Shown piece after piece: positions 23,253 to 34,139 of a stretch of DNA of 64,000 nt. The notes under the pieces were generated by a model. The model was not told where the DNA came from, did not search any database, and saw only the letters and a list, made by a program, of their open reading frames with translations. The stretch covers positions 32,505,501 through 32,569,500 of the forward strand of contig NC_073361.2 of the NCBI RefSeq assembly GCF_027580225.2, written 5' to 3'. How positions within the stretch are numbered: the stretch's first letter is position 1; every line of letters starts with the position of its first letter. This DNA is from Misgurnus anguillicaudatus. Taxonomy: Eukaryota > Chordata > Actinopteri > Cypriniformes > Cobitidae. The position numbers and the translations under genes were made by a program.

Positions 23253-23561
23253 TGTCACGGTTAATCCGTGTCATGTCTTGTCTCTGTTCCGATTGTTATC
23301 ACCTGGACATTCATTAATTAATTACCTGCCTCATCACACCTGTTTGTCATTTAGTCTGTGTATATATACCTCTGTCTTCTGTTTGCTCACTGCTGGATCA
23401 TTGTCATTGATACCCTGTCTGTTCCTGTGTTAATGTTCCTGTGTTCCTGTTCCTGTGTTCCTGCCTTCACCATGTCTGCCCTCGTGTTTTTATTATTAAA
23501 TGTTATTTATTTTGAACCTTGCGTTTGCGTCCTGTCCTTACAACCCTTCCGTGTCGTGACA
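23253..23561 (+). repeat. 3' LTR of miniature LTR element, copy 2
   Basis: 309 bp, otherwise nearly identical to the 5' LTR. It ends CGTGACA at the atccg duplication. Confidence 0.85.
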
Positions 23562-23566
23562 ATCCG

Positions 23567-23853
23567 TCATTAATATAATTATCCCCCACATGAACCGAAG
23601 AAGCACCAGAATGTGCTTCGGAATCACACGAAGAAATATATCTTAAATTTGACGGTGCGGTCAGAAAATAATCACCGCAAGCACAAAGCATTTTCATTGT
23701 GAATGATTCACAATGCTCGCACTCATCAGACTGTAATGCCATGAACGCATGCTCCTCCCGCAAACACACAAAACAGTAAGTGTGTGCGTCATCCTTCGGC
23801 ATAAAGCGAAAACAAACACAGGACTTAGACTGCTTGTGACTCTTCTTACTCAT
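23567..23853 (-). pseudogene. DIRS-like gag remnant, N-terminal part
   Basis: Starts at an ATG (23853) in MSKKSHKQSKSCVCF and continues with paired cysteines in a zinc-finger-like pattern: CVC, CFVC, CEHC, CAC. It ends at the retained atccg duplication, and the same protein region continues on the other side of the LTR insertion at 22350 (DRFLSSDKRERTKHEALPFF). About 96 residues, basic at the N-terminus. Upstream sequence (23854-24000) is AT-rich leader without features. Confidence 0.55.
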
Positions 23854-24065
23854 ATTTTCCTTTTAACTTAAACTCTTAAAAAATTGGAAAGAGAGAAAAT
23901 CTGCACTCTATCTTGTTGGAATCTAACTCCTAACAAAGATCTCAAGTGAAATTCAAAAGGTAATTACATCAATTACATTGACGTATTTGCACACTATATT
24001 CAGCTGGTCAACAGTAAAGACGTTTCCCCATAGCGCTTAGCAGCGCAGCATCGAGTATAGCTTTT

Positions 24066-24790
24066 GATAGGGAACATCCCCCACACCATTACACCACCAC
24101 CAGCAGCCTGCACAGTGGTAACAAAGCATGATGGATCCGTGTTCTCATTCTGTTTACGCCAAATTTTTACTCTACCATCTAAATGTCTCATCAGACCAGG
24201 CAACATTTTTCTTCAACCCCTTTCGAAAATTAACCATGGTTTTATTGTGGTAAAAGTGTAGTAACCATGTTTTTTTTTGGTGTATTGAGTACTATCAGCA
24301 AAACCTTGGTTTTACTACACTATGGTTTAATTATGGTTTTTGAAAACCATGGTTATTTTGTAGAAACTATGGTTTTACTACAGGAACCATGTTTTTTTTA
24401 ACTGTAGTAAAACCATGGTTAATTTTTGTAAGGGACTGTCCAATTTGGGTGAGCTTGTGCAAATTGTAGCCTTTTTCCCTATTTGTAGTGGAGATGAGTG
24501 GTATCTGGTGGGGTCTTCTGCTGTTGTAGCCCATCCGCCTCAAGGTTGTGCTTGTTGTGGCTTCACAAATACTTTGCTGCATACCTCGGTTGTAACGAGT
24601 GGTTATTTCAGTCAAAGTTGCTTTTCTATCAGCTTGAATCAGTCAGCTCATTCTCCTTTGACCTCTAGCATCAACAAGACATTTTTACCCACAGGACTGC
24701 CGCATACTGGATGTTTTTCCCTTTTCACATAATTCTTTGTAAACCCTAGAAATGGTTGTGCGTAAAAAATCCCAGTAACTGAGCAGATTG
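24066..24790 (-). pseudogene. Tc1-like transposase, broken
   Basis: Read on the minus strand from 24790 to 24066. The N-terminal part shows the helix-turn-helix region (ISRVYKE-like, then GKTSSMRQSCG) and TEITTRYNRGMQQSICEATT. It continues with TTLRRMGYNSRRPHQIPLIS. A MITE interrupts it at 24218-24434. The catalytic segment resumes with NVAWSDE (first catalytic Asp). Then, after a frameshift, come DGRVKIWRKQNENTDPSCFVTTVQ and GGGVMVWGMF. The last third, with the remaining catalytic residues, is absent. Its 5' end is truncated by the TA microsatellite. Tc1/mariner family is clear; the copy is dead. Confidence 0.85.
24218..24434. mobile_element. Hairpin MITE inside the Tc1 pseudogene
   Basis: Ends CCCTTTCGAAAATTAACCAT and ...TTAATTTTTGTAAGGG are complementary. 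The interior is an array of inverted 'accatggttttactac' words, so the whole 217 bp can fold back. A possible 2-bp duplication 'ac' flanks it. Non-coding. Confidence 0.7.

Positions 24791-24838
<48 letters not shown>
24791..24838. repeat. (TA)n microsatellite
   Basis: About 22 TA units beginning at tatgtatata. Confidence 0.95.
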
Positions 24839-24841
<3 letters not shown>

Positions 24842-25865
24842 GAAAATTCTTGGCCGAAACCGAAAACCGAAAAAAGGAAACCAAGGCAGAAAAACCGAAA
24901 CACCGAAATAAATTATTATGCCAATTTATGGCTATCACTGTGTACTAACTTTACTAGGGGTGTGTGACGGATCAAAAAACTCACAGTTCGAATCACATTA
25001 CAGTTTTTGAGGCACAGATCAGATTATTTTTTGGATCAGCAAAAAGCAGGTGGGAAAAATCTAATAAACAATAAAGAAATTGCAAACATTTATAAAAGAG
25101 AACAAAGTTGTACATTAATAAGGTCTGAAATTAGCATTAGGTACAGAAATCAAATTAAATGAATCATAACACAATAAATTAAATATATTATTATTTTTTA
25201 GAGCTATTTGTCTCTTTGTCATGGGTTGTTTGATCAACATGAATGACACAGACTTAAGTAGGTTAATCTGACTGTAATCTATACATACACTTAAGACATA
25301 AACAAATGTTTTTATTAAAAAAGAGAATTTTGTTTATATGTGCCCTGTCAATAACAGTGAGATTTTATGTTTGCTTGTTTTTTTTAAACGCGTTTCTCTC
25401 GTATGTGCACTACTGAGGGCACTTAAACGCGTGCACATACAGAGACCGAGGGTGAATCCCAAACAGCGCAACAGTCGCTCCACATAAAAACGTTACGTTG
25501 TTTTTCATTGCTTTATTTGCCAAATGTATGTTAATGGATTGCAGTATGAGACACATTAGCGCGACTCTCTCTAAAGTTTACACATCAAGACATGCTTAAT
25601 CTTTGCAGACGCGTGCAAACAGCTAGACCGTGAGTGAAACCTGCTTGAGCACGAAGGGGAGGGGTGGGAGACGACTGATCACCGTGAGTGAAATCCAAGC
25701 GCTAGCGCACAGATGGGAGGGGGCGCGGTTGACATTCATTTTCGGTTTACATTTTCGGCTGGATTTTTTATTTTGGCCCGAAACCGATAATGCCATTTTC
25801 GGCCGAAATTTTCGGCAACTGAAATTTTGGTGCACTCCAAATATATAATATATATATATATAATG
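24839..25865. mobile_element. hAT-like non-autonomous sequence with 'ccgaaa' subterminal repeats
   Basis: The left edge is rich in ccgaaa (24850-24910) and the right edge in the inverted tttcgg (25740-25830), ending near tttggtgcactcc. That is an extended inverted repeat of a known fish hAT style. A second terminus-like sequence, taggggtgtgtgacggatc, at 24954 suggests another element nested within. No transposase frame. Confidence 0.45.
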
Positions 25866-26845
25866 GATGCCACAATTCTCAATACATTACTGAACCGTTC
25901 GGTTCGACCCCCACGGCCCAATACGCGCATGTGAATTGCGTTTTTTTCTGTTTATCCATCCAAATCTGTTTTATATTCCCTGCACTTTTGTTAATGTGCG
26001 CATCCGCGTGATCTGCACGCTTATAAACACCACAGCGAGTTGATATCCAGTCACTGTGCGCTAGCTGCGTTAACTCTGCTTGAACTCTGCTTGCAATGCT
26101 GGTGTCAGATTTCATTCGCGTGCACACACACCCAACAGATGTACGACAACAAAAAGAAGCAGCACGACTGTCTTTTAAATCTGAGGTGTGTATCATTTAT
26201 TTGCGCGTGTACATTACATACGACATCAATGTAAAGATGCAAATTTGCGTGGGGCAATGGGAATGACTCAAATTGGGCTTGTTATTGATGCAAACACGCG
26301 TTATTTGCCTCAAACACGTCCTCCGCGCAAGTTAGAAAAGTTCAACTCAAGAAGTGAATGCGCATGATGCTAAAATGAATCCCTCCAGTAATCTTGATTG
26401 AGGAACCCATTTTTGGTGTCTACTTAGACAGCATGATGTTGGATTTAACAGTAGTGCAGTAAGGCATAACCTTCATTTACAATGTAAAGTTTAATTTACT
26501 AAGTACAGGTATTTAAAATGGCCATTGTATGTAATGTAATGAATTCACATGTTCATAGGATATCATTTTTATATGTCTTTATTTAATTATATCTTATATT
26601 ATTGTATCAATACACTAGAAATATGTAAGATGATTTTCGCATTTACATAAAATAAAGAGAACTGCAATTAAAACCAGTATTTTTTCTTAACATCTCACTG
26701 TTCCTGTTACCTAAGCATAGAATTATTAAAAATCACTTAATAGGCCAAGGTATCATAGCCAAAACCGAACCGAAAACCGTGGACAAGAACCGAAAACTGT
26801 ATTGAACCGTGAACTAAGTGTATTGTTGCATCACTAATATATATA
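25866..26845. mobile_element. hAT-like non-autonomous sequence
   Basis: The left edge has gaaccgttcggttcgacc at about 25893 and the right edge carries accgaaccgaaaaccg, aaccgtgaact and ttgcatcacta at 26763-26836, matching in inverted sense. The interior is AT-rich and non-coding. Confidence 0.4.
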
Positions 26846-27328
26846 TATAATTCTAGCATGCAGTTTATCAAGAATAATGATCGTTCAAGCCAGACAAATT
26901 CTAATTTGGCGTTTTAATTCCACATTTCAAAGTACAGTAACAGTAACTGAAACAAGATGTGTAAGAGCATTGAAATATAAATAACTGAAAAATAAAAAAG
27001 TACTAAAGAACAGGCAGGTTACAAATTAATTTTGGTTAAAAAAAAACATTACAAGCAAATTAGAACACTTACAATAATTGTTAATAATTTAAAGCGGTCA
27101 GCACGGGGATGAAAAGAATTAGGCTACCAGTAAACATTATGGGGCGGTCCAGACAGGGATTAGCTTAAACCAGGACTAGGCCTTAGTTTAATTAGGAAAT
27201 ATACCTTGTTTTAACACGCATGCCTTAATAAAACATTACTTGTGTGCATTTTGAGGCAAAACAAAGGGTGCTGATGTATTTTAAGATATGTCAGTGCAAG
27301 TTGTTTTCAGTTTGGACAGCTCTTAAAA
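26846..27328. other. Unclassified; includes a probable MITE end
   Basis: Nothing coding. From 27148, gtccagacagggattagct ... ctaggccttagtttaatta ... tttggacagctcttaa resembles a widespread fish non-autonomous element, but only one clear end is present. Confidence 0.35.
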
Positions 27329-27509
27329 AAAATAAAACATAGCGCTTTTCTCAGCGGATTTAAAAGAGGAACTATATTTTATGGCGTAATAGCACTTTTG
27401 GGAGTACTTCAACTCGCCTGAAAAATCCACTCCCCTTCTCACTCTCATAATGGGAGAGCGAGGGTGTTACTGTGCCGAGTCGAAGTACTCACAAAAGTGC
27501 TATTACGCC
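27329..27509. mobile_element. Hairpin MITE, left arm, loop and start of right arm
   Basis: The left arm (aaataaaacatagcgctt ... agtacttcaactcg, to about 27416) is complementary to cgagtcgaagtactcac ... ctattacgcc (27470-27509). That match continues beyond the BEL insertion at 34907-34962 (ataacatatagttcctc ... gcgctacgttttatttt). The arms are about 85 bp with a few mismatches. The BEL element sits inside the right arm. Confidence 0.8.
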
Positions 27510-27822
27510 TGTAGCGGCTATCTTACGTTGTTAAAAGGCCGCTGAGAGGCTGAAGCCGGAACTCAATGCATTTGCGACGCATATAATGAAGTATCAGTGA
27601 GGCAAACAGCTGTTAATAGTCCCATTTTATTGCACAGACAGATATTTCTTCAGGTTTAAAAGTTGTTAATATGTAAATATGGTCAACAAAGAATACATCG
27701 TCCTGACTCACCCCCTCTCGCTACCACACTAAGTGAACAGGTGACTAATATTCCTATTCCCAGGTAATCCCGTGACCCTCCACCATGATCACGTGACATT
27801 TAACTCTTTCATGTCCCTTTCA
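27510..27822 (-). repeat. 3' LTR of the BEL/Pao element
   Basis: 313 bp, TG...CA. Compared with the 5' LTR it has c instead of t in the word gagaggCtgaag; no other difference was seen by eye. On the minus strand the purine-rich aggggctggaa immediately precedes it and could be the polypurine tract. Confidence 0.95.
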
Positions 27823-28007
27823 TTCCAGCCCCTAATTATTATCAAGTAATAATTACATCGCCATAAATTAGACAGGAAAACAATAAATAATGCATTTACA
27901 TTATATAATGTCCATTTCTTCTTTCAAAAGAGAAAAATCCTGGAAAAAAAGTCAGGCAGAAAAAATTGACATTTTAAAAGTCGTCAAAAAAATTTCAGGC
28001 AACAAAA

Positions 28008-30218
28008 TTATCCGTCTTCTGCTTCTTGTAAAAGACAGACCTTAGTTATTGGCCTTTCCAGACAGCTGGTTTTAGTTTTAACTTGCACATGACGCACAAA
28101 TCCTCTTCTATCTGGAAATGTTTGAATTATGCGTCCAATAAGCCATGAGTTTCGAGGTGCTGTATTGTCCACTATAAGCACTATGTCTCCTGGTTTAAAG
28201 TTGCGTTTGACTCTTGACCATTTCTGACGTTCTTGAAGCTGTGGCAAGTACTCCAGAACCCATCTCTTCCAGAACAAGTCTGACATGTACTGGACCTGTC
28301 TCCAACGTTTACGAGCATAAACATCTTCCTTTTTGAATTCGCCTGGTGGTAACGATGGTACAGTTTTCAAAAGCAACAGGTGATTTGGTGTTAATGCTTC
28401 CAGGTCATTTGGATCAGTGGATGCTTTGGTGATTGGACGACCATTGAGAATAGATTCAACCTGGCAAAGAACCGTTTGCAAACCCTCTTCATCCAAATTC
28501 TGCAGCTTTAAAATGGAATTCAAAACTTTCCGTACAGATCGAATTAACCTTTCCCAGGTTCCTCCGTAATGTGATCCAGTTGGGGGATTAAATGACCATT
28601 TAATACCTTTCTGAAGGAGGACATCATTAATTTGACCCTGATTCCATCCCTGTATAGCAACTCTTAGTTCCCGCTCTGCTCCAACAAAGTTCTTTCCATT
28701 GTCTGATCTGAGTTCTTTGACTTGACCACGTCTCGCAATGAAACGTCGAAGTGCGTTTATGAATGAATCTGTGTCCAAGGAGGGTGCCACTTCAATATGT
28801 ATAGCCCGTATGGCTAAACAGGTAAAAATTACTCCATATCTTTTCACCACAGTTCTTCTGCTTTTTACCTCGAAAGGGCCAAAATAATCCACCCCAACAT
28901 GGGTAAATGGTGGCACATTCGGAGTGACTCTGTCTGATGGTAAATCAGCCATCTGTTGGCATCCTGGAAGTGAATTCAGTCTTTGACGTATGACACATTT
29001 GGATAGTACACTTCTTATTGCTGTACTTGCACCTGTAATCCAATATTTTTGTCGTAATTTAGACAACATATGATTACGACCACAATGTCCCACCTCTTCA
29101 TGTATGTGTCTCAGGAGAATATCAGAGATGTGAGAATTATTTGCTAGAATGACTGGATGCTTGGATTCTTCAGGCATTGATGCCCTACTTAATCTGCCAC
29201 CAACCCTCAAAACATCATTAAGCGTAGGACAAAGTCCATAAATGCAGCTACTTTTCTTGACACTTTCCCCTCTTTTTAGACAAGCAAGTTCATCAGGAAA
29301 CATTTTCTCTTGTGAAAGTCTAATAATCTCCAACTCGGCTGTCTCTAGTTCTTCTGGTGAGAGATGAGATTTTTTGAGTTGACCTTTGAAAATCTCCATT
29401 TCCTTTTCCAAAGAATTTCCTTGTTGCACAACAGATTGAACTGAAGCAAGTCTCAGTAGCTTCCTCTTCTGACTAAGAGATAAGAGCAGTTTCTTAAATC
29501 TCAAAATCCAAGCCATTGCCCTTTTCAAATGAAACCAAGAAGAGAAGTGATTAATGAAACGTGCAAGCTTGTCATCCTCTTCATGAAGCTGCACAGAGTT
29601 AATCTCAATACCTTTCTTGACCTCAGGGTCATCCACTTCAAGCTTTTCAAGGTCATTCAGATTGGCAGGCCATTCACTTTCAGGATGAAGAAGAAAGGCA
29701 GGACCTGATGTCCATGTCCTGTTTTTGAGAAAGACTTTAGCAGTCGATCCTCTAGAAGCAACATCAGCTGGATTGCTTACTGTATCTACGTATCTCCACT
29801 GTGAAACTTGTGAAGCCTTGAGAATTTCTGTCACCCGATTGGCTACAAAGATTTTGAATCGTGAAGTCTCGTTTTTGATGTATTTGAGAACAGAAGCACT
29901 GTCTGTCCAAAAAACAGAATCCTGAAGCTGCAGATGTAATTCCTTCATCCATATAACATCCATACGACTTGCCATTGTAGCAGCAATGAGCTCCATGCGT
30001 GGAATGGTAACACACTTCATTGGGGCTACTCTTGACTTTCCCATGATAAAAGCACAATGTACTACAGAATTCATATTGCGTGTTAGCAAGTATGTCACCG
30101 TTCCATAGCCATCCTTACTCGCATCTGAAAAATGATGTAACTGTGCAGAGGCGATGTCACCAAAGTTTGGAGGTTTTAAACCTCTTGTAAGCTCAAAGCT
30201 TTCCAGAAGATGAAGTTC
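28008..30218 (-). pseudogene. BEL/Pao pol, downstream part: RNase H region, integrase, C-terminal domain
   Basis: Same frame as the upstream ORF, open from the codon after the internal TAA to a stop at 28008-28010. No ATG near the start is convincing, so it is a continuation, not a separate gene. Order: RNase H-like motifs (HHFSDASKDGYG, TIPRMELIAA, FWTDSASVL, SNPADVASRG); integrase zinc finger with two His about 29100 and Cys at 28997, where the usual second Cys is Arg (KCVIRQRLN); DDE core (HVGVDYFGPF, LRSDNGKNF, GGTWERLIRS); C-terminal DUF5641-type domain (WKRWVLEYLPQLQ, FKPGDIVLIVD). The integrase would copy-paste cDNA into the genome in the nucleus. The Cys-to-Arg change probably weakens it. 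Confidence 0.9.
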
Positions 30219-30221
30219 TTA
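30219..30221 (-). other. In-frame TAA splitting BEL/Pao pol
   Basis: Sequence cgg ctt TAA gaa ctt. Upstream and downstream frames are identical, and the 6132 bp from 34139 to 28008 hold 2044 codons with only this internal stop. A single C-to-T change from CAA would create it. Confidence 0.9.
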
Positions 30222-33200
30222 AAGCCGGCCTTTCCATTTTTCAACAATTAATTCAGGCAAGACATCATCCCATCCTAAGTTTCCTTTGCAGAGGTCTTGC
30301 AATATTTTCTTAGCAGACAATAGTACAGGGCTCACAATTCCCAAAGGATCATACACCGAGCTAATCATGGACAGTATTCCTCTTCGAGTCATAGGTCTAT
30401 CTTTGATTACAATCTTGAACTTGAATGTGTCAGACTGAATGCACCACTGCATCCCTAACACTCTCTTGACTAATGGAGATTCCCGATCAATATTCAAGTC
30501 TTTTGCTGTCTTTGCTCTTTGATCCTCAGGTATTACTGCCATGACTTCACGTCTGTTGCTCATCCATTTTGTTAGCTTGAATCCACCTTTGGCACATATG
30601 GATACAAGTTCCTGGCACAATGTCATCGCTTGTTCAACAGTAGCAACTGAAACAAGGCAATCATCAACATAAAAAGAATGTAGAATTGTATCCACTGTTT
30701 CCTTGTTGAACTCTGCCTTATGATCTTCAGCACATTTCCTTAGAGCGAAATTAGCACAGCTAGGAGATGATGTTGTTCCAAATAGATGCACTAACATCCT
30801 AAAATCAGTAGGGTCTTGGCTTAAATCCTCATCAGGCCACCAAAGAAACCTTAACAAGTCAGCATCCTCAGATGGTATCCTTACTTGATGAAACATTGAC
30901 TCGATATCTGCCATAATCACCACAGGTTCTTTTCTAAATCTCGTCACCACTCCAATGAGTGAGCTGGTGAGATCTGGTCCTTGCAAGAGTTGAGCATTAA
31001 GTGATGTTCCTTGATAACTCGCTCCACAATCAAACACCACACGGATTTTCTTCTTTGTGGGATGGTAGACACCATGATGCGGGATATACCAAATTTGCCC
31101 ATCACTACGCATCAAATCCTTTGCAGGTACTTGATCTGCATAACCTTTGGAAACCATATCCTTCAAAAAATCTTTATAGTCAGTAAGAAAGACAGAATCC
31201 TTTTGAAGTCTCTTCTTTAGATGTAAAGCACGTTGTTCAACAATTCTCCGATTATTTGGCATATGAATTCTCTTCCTCAAAGGTAAGCCGATCTCATAAT
31301 GCCCATCAACAAGCTTAGCAGAATTTGTCACCATTTCCACAAATTTCTGATCTTCTCTAGAATAGCTAATTTGTTCATCTTGGATACATTCAGGGAAGTC
31401 CATTTTAAACTGCTGTTGCCACATGTCGTCCAGATTCAGAACTGAAATTCTATTGACCATGACCTCTGTTTGAGCACAATCCTTTACATCATTCGTATCT
31501 CCAGATAGTGGTCCATTAACAGTCCATCCTAACATTGTTTTGATTGCATAGGGTCCATCATTCACACTGCGGATAACTTCCAATGGTTCCAAAGCTTTAG
31601 GAACATTGGTTCCAATCAGCAGCTCAATCCCTGCCTCAATCTCAGGTAAATGAACACAGTTTAAATGGGGCCATCTTTGCAGGTCACTTTCTTTAGGTAT
31701 ATTCCTCTTGTGAACAGGCATACTTTCTTGGGTGTAAACTCGAGGCAATTCACAAAAGTCATTCCCATTCAATCCTGCTACCTCCATTTCAGACAGAGCA
31801 TAGCTACTCGTAACCTTTTCTTGTCCCATAGTTCTTAAAAGTATACACACTTTGGTTCCTGTGAGGTTAAGTTTTTTCATTAAACTCTCAGTACAAAACA
31901 CCGCTGTGCTCCCTTGATCTAAAAAAGCATAAGTAGTAACAATTTTACTGCCTTTCTTTGCTTTGATCTGTACAGGCACAATTGGGAGTTTACAATCATA
32001 GTCCCCAGCCCCAGTAAGACCACTGGAAATCAAAACATCATTCACTGCCATCTTCGGTTTCTTCTCAGTTGTATCAAGAGTCTTTTCCTTTGGAAAGATA
32101 TGTAGCAAAGTGGGATGTTTAAGACCACAAACATCACAACAAAGACGTTTTCTGCATTCTTTGCTTATGTGCCCAATGCTCAAACAGCCAAAACAAACTC
32201 TATTTGACTTTAAGAAGTTAAACTTCTCATTGTGGGATTGCTTTCCCAACTGAGGACACATACCCAATGTGTGTGCACCTTCACAGAAGAGACATTTTTT
32301 CTTATCAGGACCAACCTTTACCTCTCCTGTCTTTTCAGATTCACTTCCTTTGCTTGCAGCAATCACAGTGGTAGCAAAGCTGGTTTGTTTTATTCCAGGA
32401 CGAGAAAGAAATTTACTTTTCACATCCTTATTCTTGGCTACAGGATCATCCTGTATATTTCCAAACACTGGGTCCATTACCACTTTGACTTGATGCTCTA
32501 TAAAGTTGACAATGTCAATGAAGGAAACTCGTTGGTTGCGTCTTTCTTGTAATTCACAAGCCATTGTTCTCCATTTATCCCGAAGTCTGTAAGGGAGTTT
32601 CTTTATAATAATCATCATATTGGCGGGCATATCCAACTCACACATATATTGTACCTCCTCCATGACATTACCACAGCCTCTAAGGAAAAGACTGTACTCC
32701 TGTAAAGCATTAACATCTTCAGCTTTGATCTGAGGCCATGACAGAGCTTTATTCATATAAGCAGATGCAATTTTCTGTTCATTTCCAAAATGTTTGTGCA
32801 ACAGATCTTTGGCTCTCACATATCCCCTGTGTGGGTCAATATGCTGACAACTTTGCACTAAATCCCTTGGTGGACCAGCAGTATATTGTTCAAGGTAATA
32901 CAGGCAATCACTATAGTTATCAGTCTTACTCTCAACACTGTTCACAAAGGCTCTCATGAATGCATGATACTGAAAAGGGTCACCATCAAACACTTTCAGA
33001 TCTCTTCTGGGCAAGGATGACAAACATTGCTGTTTTAACAAAAGCGTTGTTATTTCGTTTTGCTTTCTCATTACACCATAAATGTTGCTCTGCACTTCAT
33101 CTTCAACATGTGGACCCAATGCATTTCCCTGTGTTCCTTGCTCCACTGTTTGGTGTCCAGAAGGAAAATGCATCCCTATTGGAGACTGTAAGGGTACACT

Positions 33201-34139
33201 CAGTTGTACAACTCCTCCATTAGGCCTTATTCCCGATCCTAATTGGTCATGCACTGATCCATACACATTTACAGACGTCTGAGGAACAAATGATTTAGCA
33301 CTGGCATTAAGAATCTGTGTTTTCCTTTGATCTGACTCCAAGTTGGAAAGTTTTCCTCCTGAATGTCCAGATTTATCGCTTGACACACTCTGGGATTTTA
33401 AAACATTCAGTTTGGACATTTGAACTTCAATTTCTCCTTGCAGATTAAGTTGTTCCTTTCTTTTTCTTAGCTGCTCCTCTTGATCCTCAAGTTCATGTTT
33501 ATCCTTCAACAACTTTTGTCGTGCCTTTAATGCAGCCAACTCAGCCTCTGCTTTGAGACGTACAGAAGAAGTAGATGACACACCAGATCTTCTTTCACTA
33601 ATTGAGCTCTGATTTTTAAATGATCTGCTCCCCACATTTGAGACACTATCATTAGGTTTAATGTCATCTTGCAATTTATCTGATGTCACAATAGATGAAG
33701 CTTGGACGGTCGCTTGAGGAATAGTAAACTCTTCCTGTGTTGCACCAGTTTCAGACTGAATAGGAATAACATTCTCCTCTGGCGTCTTCAACCACTTTTG
33801 AACTGCATCTTTAAATGTATCAGTATATTTCATGATGTTCAAAAACCATTCATTTTGCTTTTCCTGCTCATCCTTAGGAAGTAAGGGAATCAACATATCA
33901 TGCAGCTTATTGGCATTTTCACACAATTCCACAAGAGTTTCAAACAGCATTTGCCCCTGAGAGGCATTTTCGTTTCTTGTCATCAAATTCTTTATCTTTG
34001 GAATCAACCCTTTAATTTTGTTCACATTTGTTTTTCGTTGCTTTTGGAAACTTTCAATGTGGTTTGCCAAGACTTTTACAGTGGGTTTGGGTACTCGTTT
34101 TTCACCCTCCGTGACGTCATCAGCACTCGCTTCACTCAT
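30219..34139 (-). CDS. BEL/Pao gag-protease-reverse transcriptase ORF, ends at premature stop
   Basis: 1306 residues from ATG at 34139 (MSEASADDVTEGEKR). N-terminus: gag with a coiled coil (about residues 195-245, AALKARQKLLKDKHEL), then a DUF1759-type gag domain (about 375-560, LKVFDGDPFQYHAFMRAF). Cys/His zinc knuckles follow at about 615-670 (CLFCEGAHTLGMC, CFGCLSIGHISKEC). Next is a retropepsin-like A17 protease with DQGS at about 741. The reverse transcriptase has ADIESMFHQV (about 1078) and FYVDDCLVS (about 1157), and Pao motifs LRFLWW and VYDPLGIVSPV. It stops at TAA 30219-30221 after EKWKGRL; the next codons continue the domain (ELHLLESF). Products would act in a cytoplasmic virus-like particle. 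Confidence 0.93.
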   Translation of the reverse strand: MSEASADDVTEGEKRVPKPTVKVLANHIESFQKQRKTNVNKIKGLIPKIKNLMTRNENASQGQMLFETLVELCENANKLHDMLIPLLPKDEQEKQNEWFLNIMKYTDTFKDAVQKWLKTPEENVIPIQSETGATQEEFTIPQATVQASSIVTSDKLQDDIKPNDSVSNVGSRSFKNQSSISERRSGVSSTSSVRLKAEAELAALKARQKLLKDKHELEDQEEQLRKRKEQLNLQGEIEVQMSKLNVLKSQSVSSDKSGHSGGKLSNLESDQRKTQILNASAKSFVPQTSVNVYGSVHDQLGSGIRPNGGVVQLSVPLQSPIGMHFPSGHQTVEQGTQGNALGPHVEDEVQSNIYGVMRKQNEITTLLLKQQCLSSLPRRDLKVFDGDPFQYHAFMRAFVNSVESKTDNYSDCLYYLEQYTAGPPRDLVQSCQHIDPHRGYVRAKDLLHKHFGNEQKIASAYMNKALSWPQIKAEDVNALQEYSLFLRGCGNVMEEVQYMCELDMPANMMIIIKKLPYRLRDKWRTMACELQERRNQRVSFIDIVNFIEHQVKVVMDPVFGNIQDDPVAKNKDVKSKFLSRPGIKQTSFATTVIAASKGSESEKTGEVKVGPDKKKCLFCEGAHTLGMCPQLGKQSHNEKFNFLKSNRVCFGCLSIGHISKECRKRLCCDVCGLKHPTLLHIFPKEKTLDTTEKKPKMAVNDVLISSGLTGAGDYDCKLPIVPVQIKAKKGSKIVTTYAFLDQGSTAVFCTESLMKKLNLTGTKVCILLRTMGQEKVTSSYALSEMEVAGLNGNDFCELPRVYTQESMPVHKRNIPKESDLQRWPHLNCVHLPEIEAGIELLIGTNVPKALEPLEVIRSVNDGPYAIKTMLGWTVNGPLSGDTNDVKDCAQTEVMVNRISVLNLDDMWQQQFKMDFPECIQDEQISYSREDQKFVEMVTNSAKLVDGHYEIGLPLRKRIHMPNNRRIVEQRALHLKKRLQKDSVFLTDYKDFLKDMVSKGYADQVPAKDLMRSDGQIWYIPHHGVYHPTKKKIRVVFDCGASYQGTSLNAQLLQGPDLTSSLIGVVTRFRKEPVVIMADIESMFHQVRIPSEDADLLRFLWWPDEDLSQDPTDFRMLVHLFGTTSSPSCANFALRKCAEDHKAEFNKETVDTILHSFYVDDCLVSVATVEQAMTLCQELVSICAKGGFKLTKWMSNRREVMAVIPEDQRAKTAKDLNIDRESPLVKRVLGMQWCIQSDTFKFKIVIKDRPMTRRGILSMISSVYDPLGIVSPVLLSAKKILQDLCKGNLGWDDVLPELIVEKWKGRL

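Larger units (their letters stand above)
22356..23561 (+). mobile_element. Miniature LTR retrotransposon (TRIM-like), copy 2
   Basis: Same architecture as copy 1: LTRs TGTCACGG...CGTGACA, interior starting gaatgatccagccaaactgg, purine tract agaggggagggtaa before the 3' LTR. It is flanked by atccg at 22351-22355 and 23562-23566. The interior (22693-23252) is closely similar to that of copy 1, including agcgatcgctcgctcctgcg and cgtcgtcgacggtccctcgg. It lacks the extra 'ggcctgcggg' seen in copy 1. It has no enzymes and is inserted in the DIRS-like gag remnant. Confidence 0.88.
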
